Assembly: GCF_001046895.1 (NCBI RefSeq)
Contig: NZ_CAQI01000027.1
Location: 114,929 to 178,928 of the forward strand
DNA from: Pseudarthrobacter siccitolerans
Lineage (GTDB): Bacteria > Actinomycetota > Actinomycetes > Actinomycetales > Micrococcaceae
Direction of reading: 5' to 3'
Length of the DNA stretch: 64,000 nucleotides
This document shows, piece by piece, positions 52,509-60,849 of the stretch (position 1 is its first letter; every line of letters begins with the position of its first letter). Below the pieces are notes generated by a model. The model saw only the letters and a list, made by a program, of their open reading frames with translations, made no database searches and was not told the DNA's origin. The position numbers and the translations under genes are program-made.

Positions 52509-53417
52509 TCAGTCGAGGTAGATGTCGAGGTCTTTCCACAGCTGCTGGGTGCGGCGGATGGCGGCCCGGCTGCGCTCGGGGTGGGCTGCCTCCATCCCGG
52601 CGAGCAATCCGTAGACCAGCGAGTTCGCCGCGGTGACCGACTGGAAGAAGGAGATGCCCTCCGAGGCCACCACCAGCAGGTGGTTGGCAGCGGCTGCAAG
52701 GCGGCCGCGGCGCATATCGCTGATGGCGACCACCGTGGCCCCGGCAGCTTTGGCGGCTTCGGCGGCCACGATGACCTGCCGGACGGAGCGCCACATGTTG
52801 ATCACCACCAGCACGTCGCCGGCGCCAAGGGTGTTGGTGCTTGACGCCAGGTGGACACCGCCGCGGTTTTCCAGCGAGATGGGGTACCCCATCGTGGAGC
52901 CGAGGTGGGCCATCACGCTCGCGGGTCCGGCGAACGAGCCAATCCCGACGACGGTGATGGACTTGGCAGCGGCCATCGCCGCAATGGCGGCCTCGGCTTC
53001 GTCTGCGGTGTTGGATTCGAGGGTCAGCCGCAGGTTTTCGATGTCATGGTTCAGTGCGTCGTGCAGGGGGCTGCGGTGTTCGCCGTGCTCGGTGAGCGTG
53101 TCCTCCGTGGAAATCATCACGAGGTAGCGCGAGCGGAGTTCGCGCTGCAGGTCCGGCCAGCCGCGGTAGCCAAGGTGCTGGGCGGCGCGGACCACGGTGG
53201 AGTTGTTGACGTCGGCCCGCTGCGCGATTTCCGCGATGTCGGCGTAGGAGGAGAGCTGCGGGTTCCGGGTGATGACCTCCACTACCCGGCTTTGTGCCTT
53301 GGTGAGCGGAACATCCGGGATCGCGTCGCCGAGCCATGCCTGGGAGCTGTTCCCGGGACCGTTGCTGCCGTTGGTTTCAAGGGCGAAGGTTTCCGCTTCT
53401 GCAGCGTTCGTGTTCAA
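52509..53417 (-). CDS. RpiR/MurR-family transcriptional regulator
   Basis: This 302-residue regulator has an N-terminal HTH domain (EIAQRADVNNSTVVRAAQHL) and a C-terminal SIS sugar-phosphate binding domain (ITVVGIGSFAGPASVMAHLG, then DVLVVINMWRSVRQVI). The family responds to phosphosugars or related catabolic signals. The 26-base gap to the oxidoreductase implies that it is cotranscribed with the genes it controls. ATG at 53417. Confidence 0.88.
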   Translation of the reverse strand: MNTNAAEAETFALETNGSNGPGNSSQAWLGDAIPDVPLTKAQSRVVEVITRNPQLSSYADIAEIAQRADVNNSTVVRAAQHLGYRGWPDLQRELRSRYLVMISTEDTLTEHGEHRSPLHDALNHDIENLRLTLESNTADEAEAAIAAMAAAKSITVVGIGSFAGPASVMAHLGSTMGYPISLENRGGVHLASSTNTLGAGDVLVVINMWRSVRQVIVAAEAAKAAGATVVAISDMRRGRLAAAANHLLVVASEGISFFQSVTAANSLVYGLLAGMEAAHPERSRAAIRRTQQLWKDLDIYLD

Positions 53418-53561
53418 GGAAGACCTGTTCTGTAACGCAGATCACTCTGCAAGGGCGATTGCATTAAATGTACTCTGCAATTTCGCTTGCTTCCAGTGTT
53501 TTGCGTTACCTGCGTGTAAAACCTCGTTGTGGTTGCCCGTTTCCCGCGGGACCATAGTGGT

Positions 53562-54200
53562 ATGGATGCTGAATCTTCCAAGGCCCGGGAGCTGAGCCTT
53601 CCGCAGGCGTTCCTCCTTCTGGCAACAAACGATGCCGACGGCGGGGCAGAAGTTCCCCAGCCCGTTCTCCAGGCCGGGGTGGCCGGGGCAATCCTGGCGG
53701 AGCTGGATCTGCTCGGTGCCATCGAACTGCAGGGAAAGCACGTCAGGGTCACTGGCACTCCTGTGCCCGCCGAAGTTCAGCATCACCTGGACCTCATCCG
53801 GCATAAATCGAGGCCGCACACTCCCCACCGCTGGGTTTCAATCCTGGAAAGCCGTGCCGAAGTGCATCGTATTTACGAGGAGCTGGCGGAGCGGGGCGTC
53901 GTGAGGCACGTCGGCGAAAAGCGCCTGGGCCTGTTCAGGATCACGCGCTATCCCGAGCAGGACCACGCCCCGAAGGCGGCGCTCCTCAAGGAAATTGGGG
54001 CCGGACTTGGCGGCGGAACATCCGATGCTCGAACCATGGCCCTCATCGGACTGCTGCACGTGACGGGGCTGCTGGAGCGGCTGTTCGCCGATGGCGACCA
54101 TCACCGGGCCCGGGACATAGCCAACAGCCACTGGCCCTCGCACGCCGTTGCCGAGGAGATCCGCATGATCACGCTGGCGGAGGCGGAAGCCGCAACGTAG
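53562..54200 (+). CDS. GPP34 (GOLPH3/Vps74-like) family protein
   Basis: A 212-residue protein in the GPP34 family. The start LSLPQAFLLLATNDADGGAE, the LDLLGAIELQGKHVRVTGTP strand, and the MALIGLLHVTGLLERLF helix agree with the family. Eukaryotic members bind phosphatidylinositol phosphates at the Golgi; bacterial members are common in actinobacteria with unclear roles. ATG at 53562 is preferred over the longer frame at 53529. Family A and B repeats follow. Confidence 0.75.
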   Translation: MDAESSKARELSLPQAFLLLATNDADGGAEVPQPVLQAGVAGAILAELDLLGAIELQGKHVRVTGTPVPAEVQHHLDLIRHKSRPHTPHRWVSILESRAEVHRIYEELAERGVVRHVGEKRLGLFRITRYPEQDHAPKAALLKEIGAGLGGGTSDARTMALIGLLHVTGLLERLFADGDHHRARDIANSHWPSHAVAEEIRMITLAEAEAAT

Positions 54201-54261
54201 CAGTCATTGCGGCAGCGGGCTCCCTGGAGTGGGCGTTAAACGCAAGTGGGCATTAAACGCA

Positions 54262-54297
54262 AGCGGACGACGGCGGGAGGTCCCGCCGTCGTCCGCC
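54262..54297. repeat. Family A hairpin, copy 12
   Basis: Inverted repeat of family A (CGGACGACGGCGGG with loop AGGT) behind the GPP34 gene and 95 bases before the family B palindrome and the converging stress protein gene. Confidence 0.85.
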
Positions 54298-54323
54298 AAC
54301 AGACTTTTGACCCGGCTACTGGA

Positions 54324-54382
54324 GTTTTTGTCCAGATATGCAGGCTTAAAGGCTTATTAGCCCTGCATATCTGGACAAAAAC
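54324..54382. repeat. Family B palindrome, copy 3
   Basis: Arms of about 20 bases (GTTTTTGTCCAGATATGCAG and complement) around an 18-base loop. It lies between converging genes, just past the stress protein gene's stop. Confidence 0.85.
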
Positions 54383-54391
54383 CCGAAGCCG

Positions 54392-54814
54392 TTAGTCGTC
54401 GTAGGTGTTGGCGATGTACACGTCGCAGGGGGCGTTGTGGGCCACGCTGTTGGCGACGCTGCCCAGGAGCCGGCCGATGCCGCGCATCCTGCGGTTGCCC
54501 ACCACGATGACCTTCGCGTCCAGGCGGATTGCTTCCTTGATCAGGGCATCAGCCGGCTTGCCGCGGGCGGCCGAGTGCGTGATCTCAACGCGCTGCCCCG
54601 ACCTGCCCAGCTCGTTCGCTACAAGTCCGGCGCTGTCCGCGTTGGAAATCCGCACCTGGTCGGACCCGACGCCGAACGTTTCGGCGGTCTCAGTCTCGAA
54701 CGCGGTGACGATGTGCAGCGACGCTCCCAGCGAGGCCGCCAGGTCCCGCGCAGCCTCAGCGGCCTTCCTTGCAGACTGGCTGCCGTCAACACCTACAACT
54801 ACTACTCCACTCAT
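54392..54814 (-). CDS. Universal stress protein family protein
   Basis: A 140-residue alpha/beta protein of the UspA family. The nucleotide-binding end VIVVGNRRMRGIGRLLGSVA, then NSVAHNAP is present, and the start VVVVGVDGSQSARKAAEAA is standard. Such proteins bind ATP and respond to stress. The upstream gene overlaps its start by 29 bases, so the two are cotranscribed. Confidence 0.88.
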   Translation of the reverse strand: MSGVVVVGVDGSQSARKAAEAARDLAASLGASLHIVTAFETETAETFGVGSDQVRISNADSAGLVANELGRSGQRVEITHSAARGKPADALIKEAIRLDAKVIVVGNRRMRGIGRLLGSVANSVAHNAPCDVYIANTYDD

Positions 54815-55361
54815 GCTTTGCTCCTTTACTGGTATCCGTCACTTGGCGTTCAGGAGCCAGTCTAGAGAACTTGGACTTGCTGCCCCAGGTCATTTTGCGG
54901 ATGGCGTCGCTTTGGAGTCCGCTGAGCGCGGCGAGTTCGAACTCGTCCATCACGCCAAGCCTGTGGGCGGCGGCAAGGAGGTTCAGCCGCCGGGCCTCCA
55001 GTGCGGCCCGCGATTCCTCGAGTTCGGCGAGCTCGGACTTCAGGCTTGCGATGGCGGCGAGCTGTTGTTCTGCGGGCCGGCCGGAGGGCAGCAGGTCGTC
55101 ATATGTCAGGCCGATGGTGCGGATGGTCCAGCGGGAGAGGCCGGCAGCGTCGGCGAGGCGGGTAACCTTCATACCGTCCCGGAGCGCCTGCGCAACATGC
55201 TGGTTCAGCCTGGCGGAAACGGGACGGCTGCTGCTCGCGTTGAACGCCAGCCGCTGCCGGTTCGCCTTCAGCAGCGTCCGGATTTTCTCCGCCTGGAGCG
55301 CAGCTTTGTCAGGCTTGAGTGCTCCCCGGTAGCGGTAGTAGCCGACGTCGCCATGGTGCAT
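54786..55361 (-). CDS. Hypothetical protein with resolvase-like HTH
   Basis: A 191-residue protein with a helical DNA-binding-like stretch (MKVTRLADAAGLSRWTIRTI) in the middle and a long helical coil (LAAIASLKSELAELEESRAA) after it. This looks like an HTH plus dimerising coil. Its C-terminus overlaps the Usp gene. The start is uncertain: ATG at 55361, or a TTG nine bases upstream with a better-spaced GAGGAG site. No target is known. Confidence 0.6.
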   Translation of the reverse strand: MHHGDVGYYRYRGALKPDKAALQAEKIRTLLKANRQRLAFNASSSRPVSARLNQHVAQALRDGMKVTRLADAAGLSRWTIRTIGLTYDDLLPSGRPAEQQLAAIASLKSELAELEESRAALEARRLNLLAAAHRLGVMDEFELAALSGLQSDAIRKMTWGSKSKFSRLAPERQVTDTSKGAKHEWSSSCRC

Positions 55362-55443
55362 AACCGCCAAGATCACTCCTCGGTTGGGTACTTCCGGATG
55401 GGCCACCTACGAGGCTAGGCAGTGACGGATGCATGGCGGAAAT

Positions 55444-55524
55444 ACCAATAGTGAGTGGACCCATAGCCGAAAACTGTGGGTCTGCCAGCCATAAGGGACG
55501 CTTATCCGTCCACGCAGTATTGGT
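55444..55524. promoter_or_regulatory. Long imperfect inverted repeat upstream of the aminotransferase gene
   Basis: Arms at 55444-55460 and 55508-55524 match at 15 of 17 positions (ACCAATA.TG.GTGGAC). A smaller palindrome ATAAG-GGACG-CTTAT lies between them at 55491-55505. It is probably a regulatory region for the aminotransferase/aldolase genes; no regulator can be named. Confidence 0.5.
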
Positions 55525-55601
55525 CTTATCCAGACCGTCCGGATTTCCCTAGTGTCGAAGGAAACGAGTACCGCTCCCTCCTGACTCCCTAGGAAGAGAC
55601 C

Positions 55602-56810
55602 ATGCCTGAATTTGTCCCTGCAGTGCGGGTATCCCGCATCAAGTCCTCCGCCAGCGTGGCTGCCGCGGCCCGGGTGCGCGAACTGAAAGCGGAAGGGCGC
55701 CGCATCCTGGACCTCACCGTGGGCGAGCCGGACTTCGACACCCCGGAGCACATCAAGGCCGCCGCCGTCGAAGCGATCAACCGCGGTGAGACCAAGTACA
55801 CCTCCGTCACCGGTACCCCTGCCCTCCAGAAGGCCATCCTCCAGACCCTGGCGCAGCGGACCGCCCTTCAGTACACCCCGGCCGAGATCACCATCGGCGG
55901 CGGCGCGAAACAGGTCATCTTCACCGCGTTTATGGCCTCCCTCGACGCCGGCGACGAAGTGATCGTCCCCGCCCCCTACTGGGTCTCCTACCCGGACATG
56001 GTGCTGGCCAATGACGGCACCCCGGTGGTGGTTCCCTGCGGCGAGGACGTCGGCTTCAAGCTCACGCCCGAAGCCCTGGCTGGTGCCCTGACCGGGCGCA
56101 CGAAGTGGGTCATCCTCAACGCGCCGTCCAACCCCACCGGCGCCGTCTACTCTCCGGCCGAACTGCGGGCGCTCGCTGATGTCCTGGCCGGTTTCCCGCA
56201 CGTTTACGTCCTCACCGACGAGATCTACGACCAGATCTACTTCGGCGAAGGAAAGCTCGGCAGCCTGGTGGAGGTGGCCCCCGAACTGAAGGACCGCATC
56301 CTCGCCGTCAACGGGGTGTCCAAGGCCTACGCCATGACCGGCTGGCGGCTGGGGTACGCGGCCGGACCGGCGCCGGTGATCGCCGCCATCAACAAGCTGC
56401 AGTCGCAGATCTCCTCCTGCCCCTCCTCCGTGAGCCAGGCCGCCGCCGCCGCGGCCCTCACCGGCGACCAGGGCTTCGTCCGGGACAGCCTCGAGGTGTA
56501 CCGCAAGCGGCGGGATACGGCAGTGGCCGCCCTGAACGCCGTCGACGGGTTGTCATGCACGACGCCGGAAGGCGCCTTCTACGCCTACGTCAACTGTGCG
56601 GGGGTTATTGGCAGGACGACGCCGGACGGAACTGTGATCCGCGACGACCAGGACTTGACGCTCTACCTGCTCGAGGCCGCCTCCGTAGCCGTCATCCAAG
56701 GCTCCGCTTACGGACTGGGCCCCTACTTCCGGATCTCCTACGCCACCAGCCTGGACATCATCGAGGAATCCATCGCTGCCATCGACAAGGCCGTCCAGGC
56801 CCTCAACTGA
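55602..56810 (+). CDS. Class I/II aminotransferase (aspartate aminotransferase-like)
   Basis: A 402-residue PLP enzyme. The PLP Lys is K241 in VNGVSKAYAMTGWRLGYAAG; WVILNAPSNPTGAVYS and YVLTDEIYDQIYF carry the usual Asn, Asp and Tyr; the C-terminal YFRISYATS has the substrate-binding Arg. It probably acts on dicarboxylic or aromatic amino acids. The RraA-type aldolase gene follows after 25 bases, so the pair may deal with an amino-acid-derived hydroxy acid. Confidence 0.88.
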   Translation: MPEFVPAVRVSRIKSSASVAAAARVRELKAEGRRILDLTVGEPDFDTPEHIKAAAVEAINRGETKYTSVTGTPALQKAILQTLAQRTALQYTPAEITIGGGAKQVIFTAFMASLDAGDEVIVPAPYWVSYPDMVLANDGTPVVVPCGEDVGFKLTPEALAGALTGRTKWVILNAPSNPTGAVYSPAELRALADVLAGFPHVYVLTDEIYDQIYFGEGKLGSLVEVAPELKDRILAVNGVSKAYAMTGWRLGYAAGPAPVIAAINKLQSQISSCPSSVSQAAAAAALTGDQGFVRDSLEVYRKRRDTAVAALNAVDGLSCTTPEGAFYAYVNCAGVIGRTTPDGTVIRDDQDLTLYLLEAASVAVIQGSAYGLGPYFRISYATSLDIIEESIAAIDKAVQALN

Positions 56811-56835
56811 CCCAACCCACCAAAGGAAAAACGCC

Positions 56836-57513
56836 GTGATCCACGTCAAGACCAACATCGACCGCCCCAGCGCCGACGCCGTCAGCCGGCTCGCGAAGTT
56901 CTCGTCCGCCACCATCCACGAGGCACAGGGACGCAAGGGCGCGCTCAGCTCCCGCATCAAGCCCATCGACAGGTCCATGTCCTTCTGCGGCCCGGCCACC
57001 ACCGTCCGCTGTGCGCCCCGCGACAACCTCATGCTGCAGGTGGCCATCCATTACGCCCAGCCCGGCGATGTGGTCCTGGCCGCGGCGGGGGAGTACGAGG
57101 AAGCCGGAACCTTTGGCGACGTCCTCGGCAACGCCATGAAAGCCAAGGGTCTGGCCGGCCTGGTGACCGACTCCGGCGTCCGCGATACCCAGGACCTGAT
57201 TGAGCTCGGACTGCCCGTCTTCTCCGGCAGTGTGTCCATCAAAGGCACCGTTAAAGAGACCATTGGGCCCATCAACCACCCGGTGGTCTTCGGCGACGAA
57301 ATCATCTACCCGGGCGACGTCCTGCGCGGAGACGCCGACGGTGTTGTAGTGGTCCGCAGGGACGAGATCGAGGAAGTGATCCGCCTTTCCCAGGAACGCG
57401 ATGACGCCGAGCGTGAACTCATCAGCTTGTACAAGGATGGCGGGACCACCATCGACCTGTGCAACCTGACGGACGTGTTGAAGGCCAAGGGGCTGCTGGT
57501 CGAGCAGGCCTAG
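56836..57513 (+). CDS. RraA-family aldolase (HMG/CHA aldolase-like)
   Basis: A 225-residue enzyme in the RraA/demethylmenaquinone methyltransferase-like family. The motifs SSATIHEAQGRKGALSS, TVRCAPRDNLMLQVAI, GLVTDSGVRDTQDLIELG and DVLRGDADGVVVV match actinobacterial 4-hydroxy-4-methyl-2-oxoglutarate or 4-carboxy-4-hydroxy-2-oxoadipate aldolases, which release pyruvate. GTG at 56836 has AAAGGAAAA upstream. It forms a two-gene operon with the aminotransferase. A strong hairpin follows the stop. Confidence 0.85.
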   Translation: MIHVKTNIDRPSADAVSRLAKFSSATIHEAQGRKGALSSRIKPIDRSMSFCGPATTVRCAPRDNLMLQVAIHYAQPGDVVLAAAGEYEEAGTFGDVLGNAMKAKGLAGLVTDSGVRDTQDLIELGLPVFSGSVSIKGTVKETIGPINHPVVFGDEIIYPGDVLRGDADGVVVVRRDEIEEVIRLSQERDDAERELISLYKDGGTTIDLCNLTDVLKAKGLLVEQA

Positions 57514-57537
57514 GAGCCTGGGAATTCCAACAGGGCA

Positions 57538-57586
57538 GCAGCAGTGCAGCCGCCGCGGGCTAGTCCTGCGGCGGCCGCACTGCTGC
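57538..57586 (+). terminator. Hairpin after the RraA-type aldolase gene
   Basis: Arms GCAGCAGTGC-A-GCCGCCGC and the matching GCGGCGGC-C-GCACTGCTGC surround an 11-base loop, 25 bases past the stop codon. No T-tract follows. It is unrelated in sequence to families A and B. Confidence 0.65.
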
Positions 57587-57599
57587 ATCCTGATGGTTG

Positions 57600-57771
57600 A
57601 GGTTTGACGATTGAGCCGGTGGGTGAGCCGAGGGACACGGCCGCCGGGTTCCCTGACCGAGGTTGCGAGGTTAGGGGCAGTTGGGGAGCGAAACCCGAAA
57701 CCCGATACCCGGTGGCTGGGCAGGATTGACCCGGTGGTTGAGCAACCCGAAACCCGAAGCCCGGCGGTTCG
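57600..57771. other. Short repeated fragments between aldolase and HNH genes
   Basis: The stretch contains several copies of CGAAACCCGA and CCCGGTGG units, including CCCGGTGGTTGAGCAACCCG. They look like fragments of dispersed intergenic elements; no gene is seen. Confidence 0.4.
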
Positions 57772-59244
57772 TCAGGCGGGCGGGGCATGCAGGAACCACT
57801 CGAGTTCTTGTTCGCCTGGGGAGAGCCCAAGGTAGATAAAATCCGGCGGATCGCCAGTCGCGGACTGTAGTTGGGCAGGCCAGTGTGGTGGTTCCCAGTC
57901 GTGGTGTTCGGCTTTGTAGTGGCGGCCGGTGGGTGAGGTCCAGCCTGGTGGTTCGTTTTGGGTGGCAGGGGTGGGCGTCCATCCGGTGGCGTGTTTGAGG
58001 CGGTGGTGTTTCGGGCAGAGCTGGGCCAGGTTGCTGATCCCAGTGGTTCCGCCGTGTTGCCAGGCGTGAAGGTGGTCGGTGTCGTTGTCGAGGGAGGGGT
58101 TGTTGCAGCCGGGGAAGGTGCATTTTCCGTCCCTGAGTTGCAGTGCTCTTTTCATGGCTTTGGTGAGCCGGTAGCGGGTGCGGCCGATCTCCAGCGGCGC
58201 CCCGTCCCTGGGGTCCACCAGCACCCGGTAGAACGAACCGGCACCTTCAGCAACGAGCCTGCGGGCCATCGAAGGCGGGATCGGACCATACCCGTCCAGC
58301 ATGGCGGGCTCATCAGCCATGCCCTCGAGGGAGAATACCGGCACGGTGACCAGCACCTGCGCCTGGATCCGCGATGACGGGCCAGCCGCCGCACCGGAGT
58401 CGTCACCGCCTGCACCGGCAGACCTGGCGTTGTTGCCGGTGCCAAGGATCGCCTCGGCGAAGGTGTCGGCCTTCAACTGGGTAAGGGTGCGGGGCTCGTT
58501 GGGTCCTTGCATTCCGCGGGCGAGGGCGGTGAGCCGGTTCCAGCCCGCCATCGCCTGGTCCGCGGGCAGGCAGGCGGACAGCCAGGCCATCCCGTCACGG
58601 TCCGGCCGGTATTCCACCCGCCGGTCCGCCACACCCTTGGCGTGGCGCTTTTCGATGGATTCGGGGTGGTGGCGTTCCCGCCAGGTCCTGGCCTTGGTAC
58701 GGAACCGGTAGGCCGGCAGCTCCCCGATGGGGGCGGCCGTAGGCGGCCGGGGCACCTCCGGGTCCAGGAACTGCGCCTCCAGTGCCGCCGCACCGGCGGG
58801 GTCAAGGCCGGCCGTTTCCTCCACCATGACCAGGGCGTGCGGCCAGGTGATCGTCCCGGCCTGCAACGCCGAGAACGCCAGCGGCAACTCCTTGGACACC
58901 GCGTGGGACGCGGCCAGGAACACACCCGCGGCCCGGGGCCCGAGGGCCAGGAGGGCGCCGATTTCCGCGGCGACAGCCATTTCCAGCGCCTGCACCGGCA
59001 TGTCCGGCGGCGCAATGGCCTGGGCAGTGTCCGCATACGTCACGGCAGCCCGGGCCTTCACAGCAGCGATCCCGGCCTCCGCCACCCGCGCCCCGGCGAG
59101 AATGTCCAGGCACCCATCACCCAAACCTGCCAGTGGATCAGCAGCCGAGAACGGCTCCGCACCACACCCCTCCGCCTCGGCATTGAGCACGGCAAGAGCG
59201 GCCTTGATGTCCTCAAACGCCTTCGCCACCGCCGCTTTACCCAT
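57772..59244 (-). CDS. DUF222-HNH endonuclease-domain protein
   Basis: This 490-residue protein has an N-terminal DUF222 helical domain (residues 1-330) and a C-terminal HNH nuclease. The nuclease motifs are LQLRDGKCTFPGCNNP, DNDTDHLHAWQHGGTTGISN and LCPKHHRLKHATGW, which supply the catalytic His and zinc-binding Cys/His residues. This pair is typical of actinobacteria and occurs in many copies per genome; it is thought to be linked to mobile DNA, but its role is unknown. ATG at 59244. Confidence 0.9.
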   Translation of the reverse strand: MGKAAVAKAFEDIKAALAVLNAEAEGCGAEPFSAADPLAGLGDGCLDILAGARVAEAGIAAVKARAAVTYADTAQAIAPPDMPVQALEMAVAAEIGALLALGPRAAGVFLAASHAVSKELPLAFSALQAGTITWPHALVMVEETAGLDPAGAAALEAQFLDPEVPRPPTAAPIGELPAYRFRTKARTWRERHHPESIEKRHAKGVADRRVEYRPDRDGMAWLSACLPADQAMAGWNRLTALARGMQGPNEPRTLTQLKADTFAEAILGTGNNARSAGAGGDDSGAAAGPSSRIQAQVLVTVPVFSLEGMADEPAMLDGYGPIPPSMARRLVAEGAGSFYRVLVDPRDGAPLEIGRTRYRLTKAMKRALQLRDGKCTFPGCNNPSLDNDTDHLHAWQHGGTTGISNLAQLCPKHHRLKHATGWTPTPATQNEPPGWTSPTGRHYKAEHHDWEPPHWPAQLQSATGDPPDFIYLGLSPGEQELEWFLHAPPA

Positions 59245-59480
59245 GTATCAATCATCACAAGGGGGTCTGACATTCCTTGAGGGAGGGGCTGGAACGTGAT
59301 GACCCGGATGCGCGCCATTGTCCAGTTGGGGAGCCAGCGCCCGAGTGGGCAGCAACCGCAGTTTGGAACGGGGCCGGATACGGAAAAGGAAGGTCTGGAT
59401 AGGGGAAGGCAGGCCAGACGGAAGAGGCAGGCCTGCGGAAGCAGGCCAGACGGACATGGCAGGATTCCCCCGAGGAGCTT

Positions 59481-59711
59481 CTAGCGTGCTGGAAGCGGGT
59501 ACTCCGGAGGCCCGAACATAGCGTCTTCCAGGAGCCAGACGGTGCACCCGCCCCGGCCTGCGGGCATGAGGCTGCCTTCGAAGACGAAGATTGGGTCCAT
59601 CGAGCGGTCCTCGGGGCGCCAGAATCCATTTGCCGGGCAGTGGAATCCAGTTTTGGCCATCAGGCCCAGGCCCTTACCGCTAATTCTCCGCAACGTATCT
59701 ATCTTTTTCAC
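59481..59711 (-). CDS. Small hypothetical protein
   Basis: A 76-residue soluble protein starting at GTG 59711, with GGGAG about nine bases upstream. The core TGFHCPANGFWRPEDRSMDP followed by IFVFEGSLMPAGRGG resembles a 'CP..G.W.p....f..G..mP' pattern seen in small SH3-like or secreted bacterial proteins, but no family is assigned. The stretch 59245-59480 between it and the HNH gene holds short direct repeats (AGGCCAGACGG) and no gene. Confidence 0.5.
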   Translation of the reverse strand: MKKIDTLRRISGKGLGLMAKTGFHCPANGFWRPEDRSMDPIFVFEGSLMPAGRGGCTVWLLEDAMFGPPEYPLPAR

Positions 59712-59840
59712 GGCGTTCTCCCATTAATCCTTCAAAGAATGGATCGGCCATAATTTCCGGCCTTGAATTAATTTTAGGATTCAGGGTGAAGTGGCGCTAA
59801 GACCAATGCTGCGTGACCCAATAAGCAGGTGCTATGGAAA

Positions 59841-60761
59841 CTAGCGGGCGTACTTATTGTTGAGCATTTCCTGAAGCATTTCCTTCAGGACCAGCAGGAC
59901 CGCGGACGCCGCTTCGGAGAGGGGATCGTGGTCCGGGGTGCACAGGGCGATTTTGCACTGGAGGGCAGGGTCCACGATCCGCAGGACGTTGAAGTCCTCC
60001 TCGTGGAACAGGGCATCCGCTGCTGACTTGGGCATGATGGTGGCACCCAGGTCAGCGCGCAGCAGCCGGGCGAGGGACGGAACGGATTCCACCTCGCCCG
60101 CCAGTCGCAGCTCAAGGCCCTTGCTGGTAAGCCCGGCCTGTACAGCCTGGCGAAGCGTGTGGATCTGTTCGGGCAGGAAGAGCCCGTGGCGCGCCACTTC
60201 TTCCAGGGAGATCTCGCCGTCCGCGTGCTGGACGCCCTCCCGGTTGGCGTTGACCACAAAGTGGAGATCCTCCACGATCATGGTGGTGAACAGCACCCCG
60301 CGGATGGGGCCCGGCTCGTAGATGAGCGCCATGTCCAGCCGGCCGTTCTTGATGGCCTCGCTGAGGACGCCGCCGTAGATCTCCGTCACGTGCAGGACGA
60401 TGTCCGGGTACCTGCGCGCGACTTCGCTGATGATCCGCGGAGTCAGGCTGGAAGCCATGCTGTAGGGCGCGATGGCGATGGACACGCGGCCGGAAGGGGC
60501 AGCCCCGGACTTGGCGACGTCCTGCCGTGCCTGGTCCACGAGGCGCAGGATGGATTGTGCGTGCCGGTACAAGGTGTGCCCTGCGGCAGTTGGCACCACG
60601 CCCTGCTTGCTGCGGATCAACAACCGCTGCTTCAGGTCTGTCTCCAGGGCCGAGACCTGCTGGCTCAGCGCCGGCTGGGCTACATGCAGCGCCGCGGCAG
60701 CCTTGGTGATGCTTCCCGAATCCACGATCTGGACAAAGTACGCAAGCTTTCGCGTATCCAT
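59841..60761 (-). CDS. LysR-family transcriptional regulator
   Basis: This 306-residue regulator has the winged HTH ITKAAAALHVAQPALSQQVS and a C-terminal effector domain with an IYEPGPIRGVLF stretch typical of the family. It resembles the Nac/CynR-type LysR group. It is divergent from the pxpABC genes, and LysR proteins often control a divergent neighbour, so it may activate 5-oxoproline use. Four 15-base repeats lie just upstream. ATG at 60761. Confidence 0.85.
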   Translation of the reverse strand: MDTRKLAYFVQIVDSGSITKAAAALHVAQPALSQQVSALETDLKQRLLIRSKQGVVPTAAGHTLYRHAQSILRLVDQARQDVAKSGAAPSGRVSIAIAPYSMASSLTPRIISEVARRYPDIVLHVTEIYGGVLSEAIKNGRLDMALIYEPGPIRGVLFTTMIVEDLHFVVNANREGVQHADGEISLEEVARHGLFLPEQIHTLRQAVQAGLTSKGLELRLAGEVESVPSLARLLRADLGATIMPKSAADALFHEEDFNVLRIVDPALQCKIALCTPDHDPLSEAASAVLLVLKEMLQEMLNNKYAR

Positions 60762-60789
60762 GGCCGCCCTCTCCTTGTGCAGATCGTCG

Positions 60790-60849
60790 CTGTCCGGAAC
60801 ATCACTGTCCAGAACATCGCTGTCCAGGACATCCCTGTCCGGAACGCTA
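60790..60849. repeat. Four tandem 15-base repeats upstream of the LysR gene
   Basis: The unit CTGTCCGGAACATCA recurs four times with few changes (CTGTCCAGAACATCG, CTGTCCAGGACATCC, CTGTCCGGAACGCTA). It begins 29 bases from the LysR start and may be binding sites or a slipped repeat. Confidence 0.75.
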
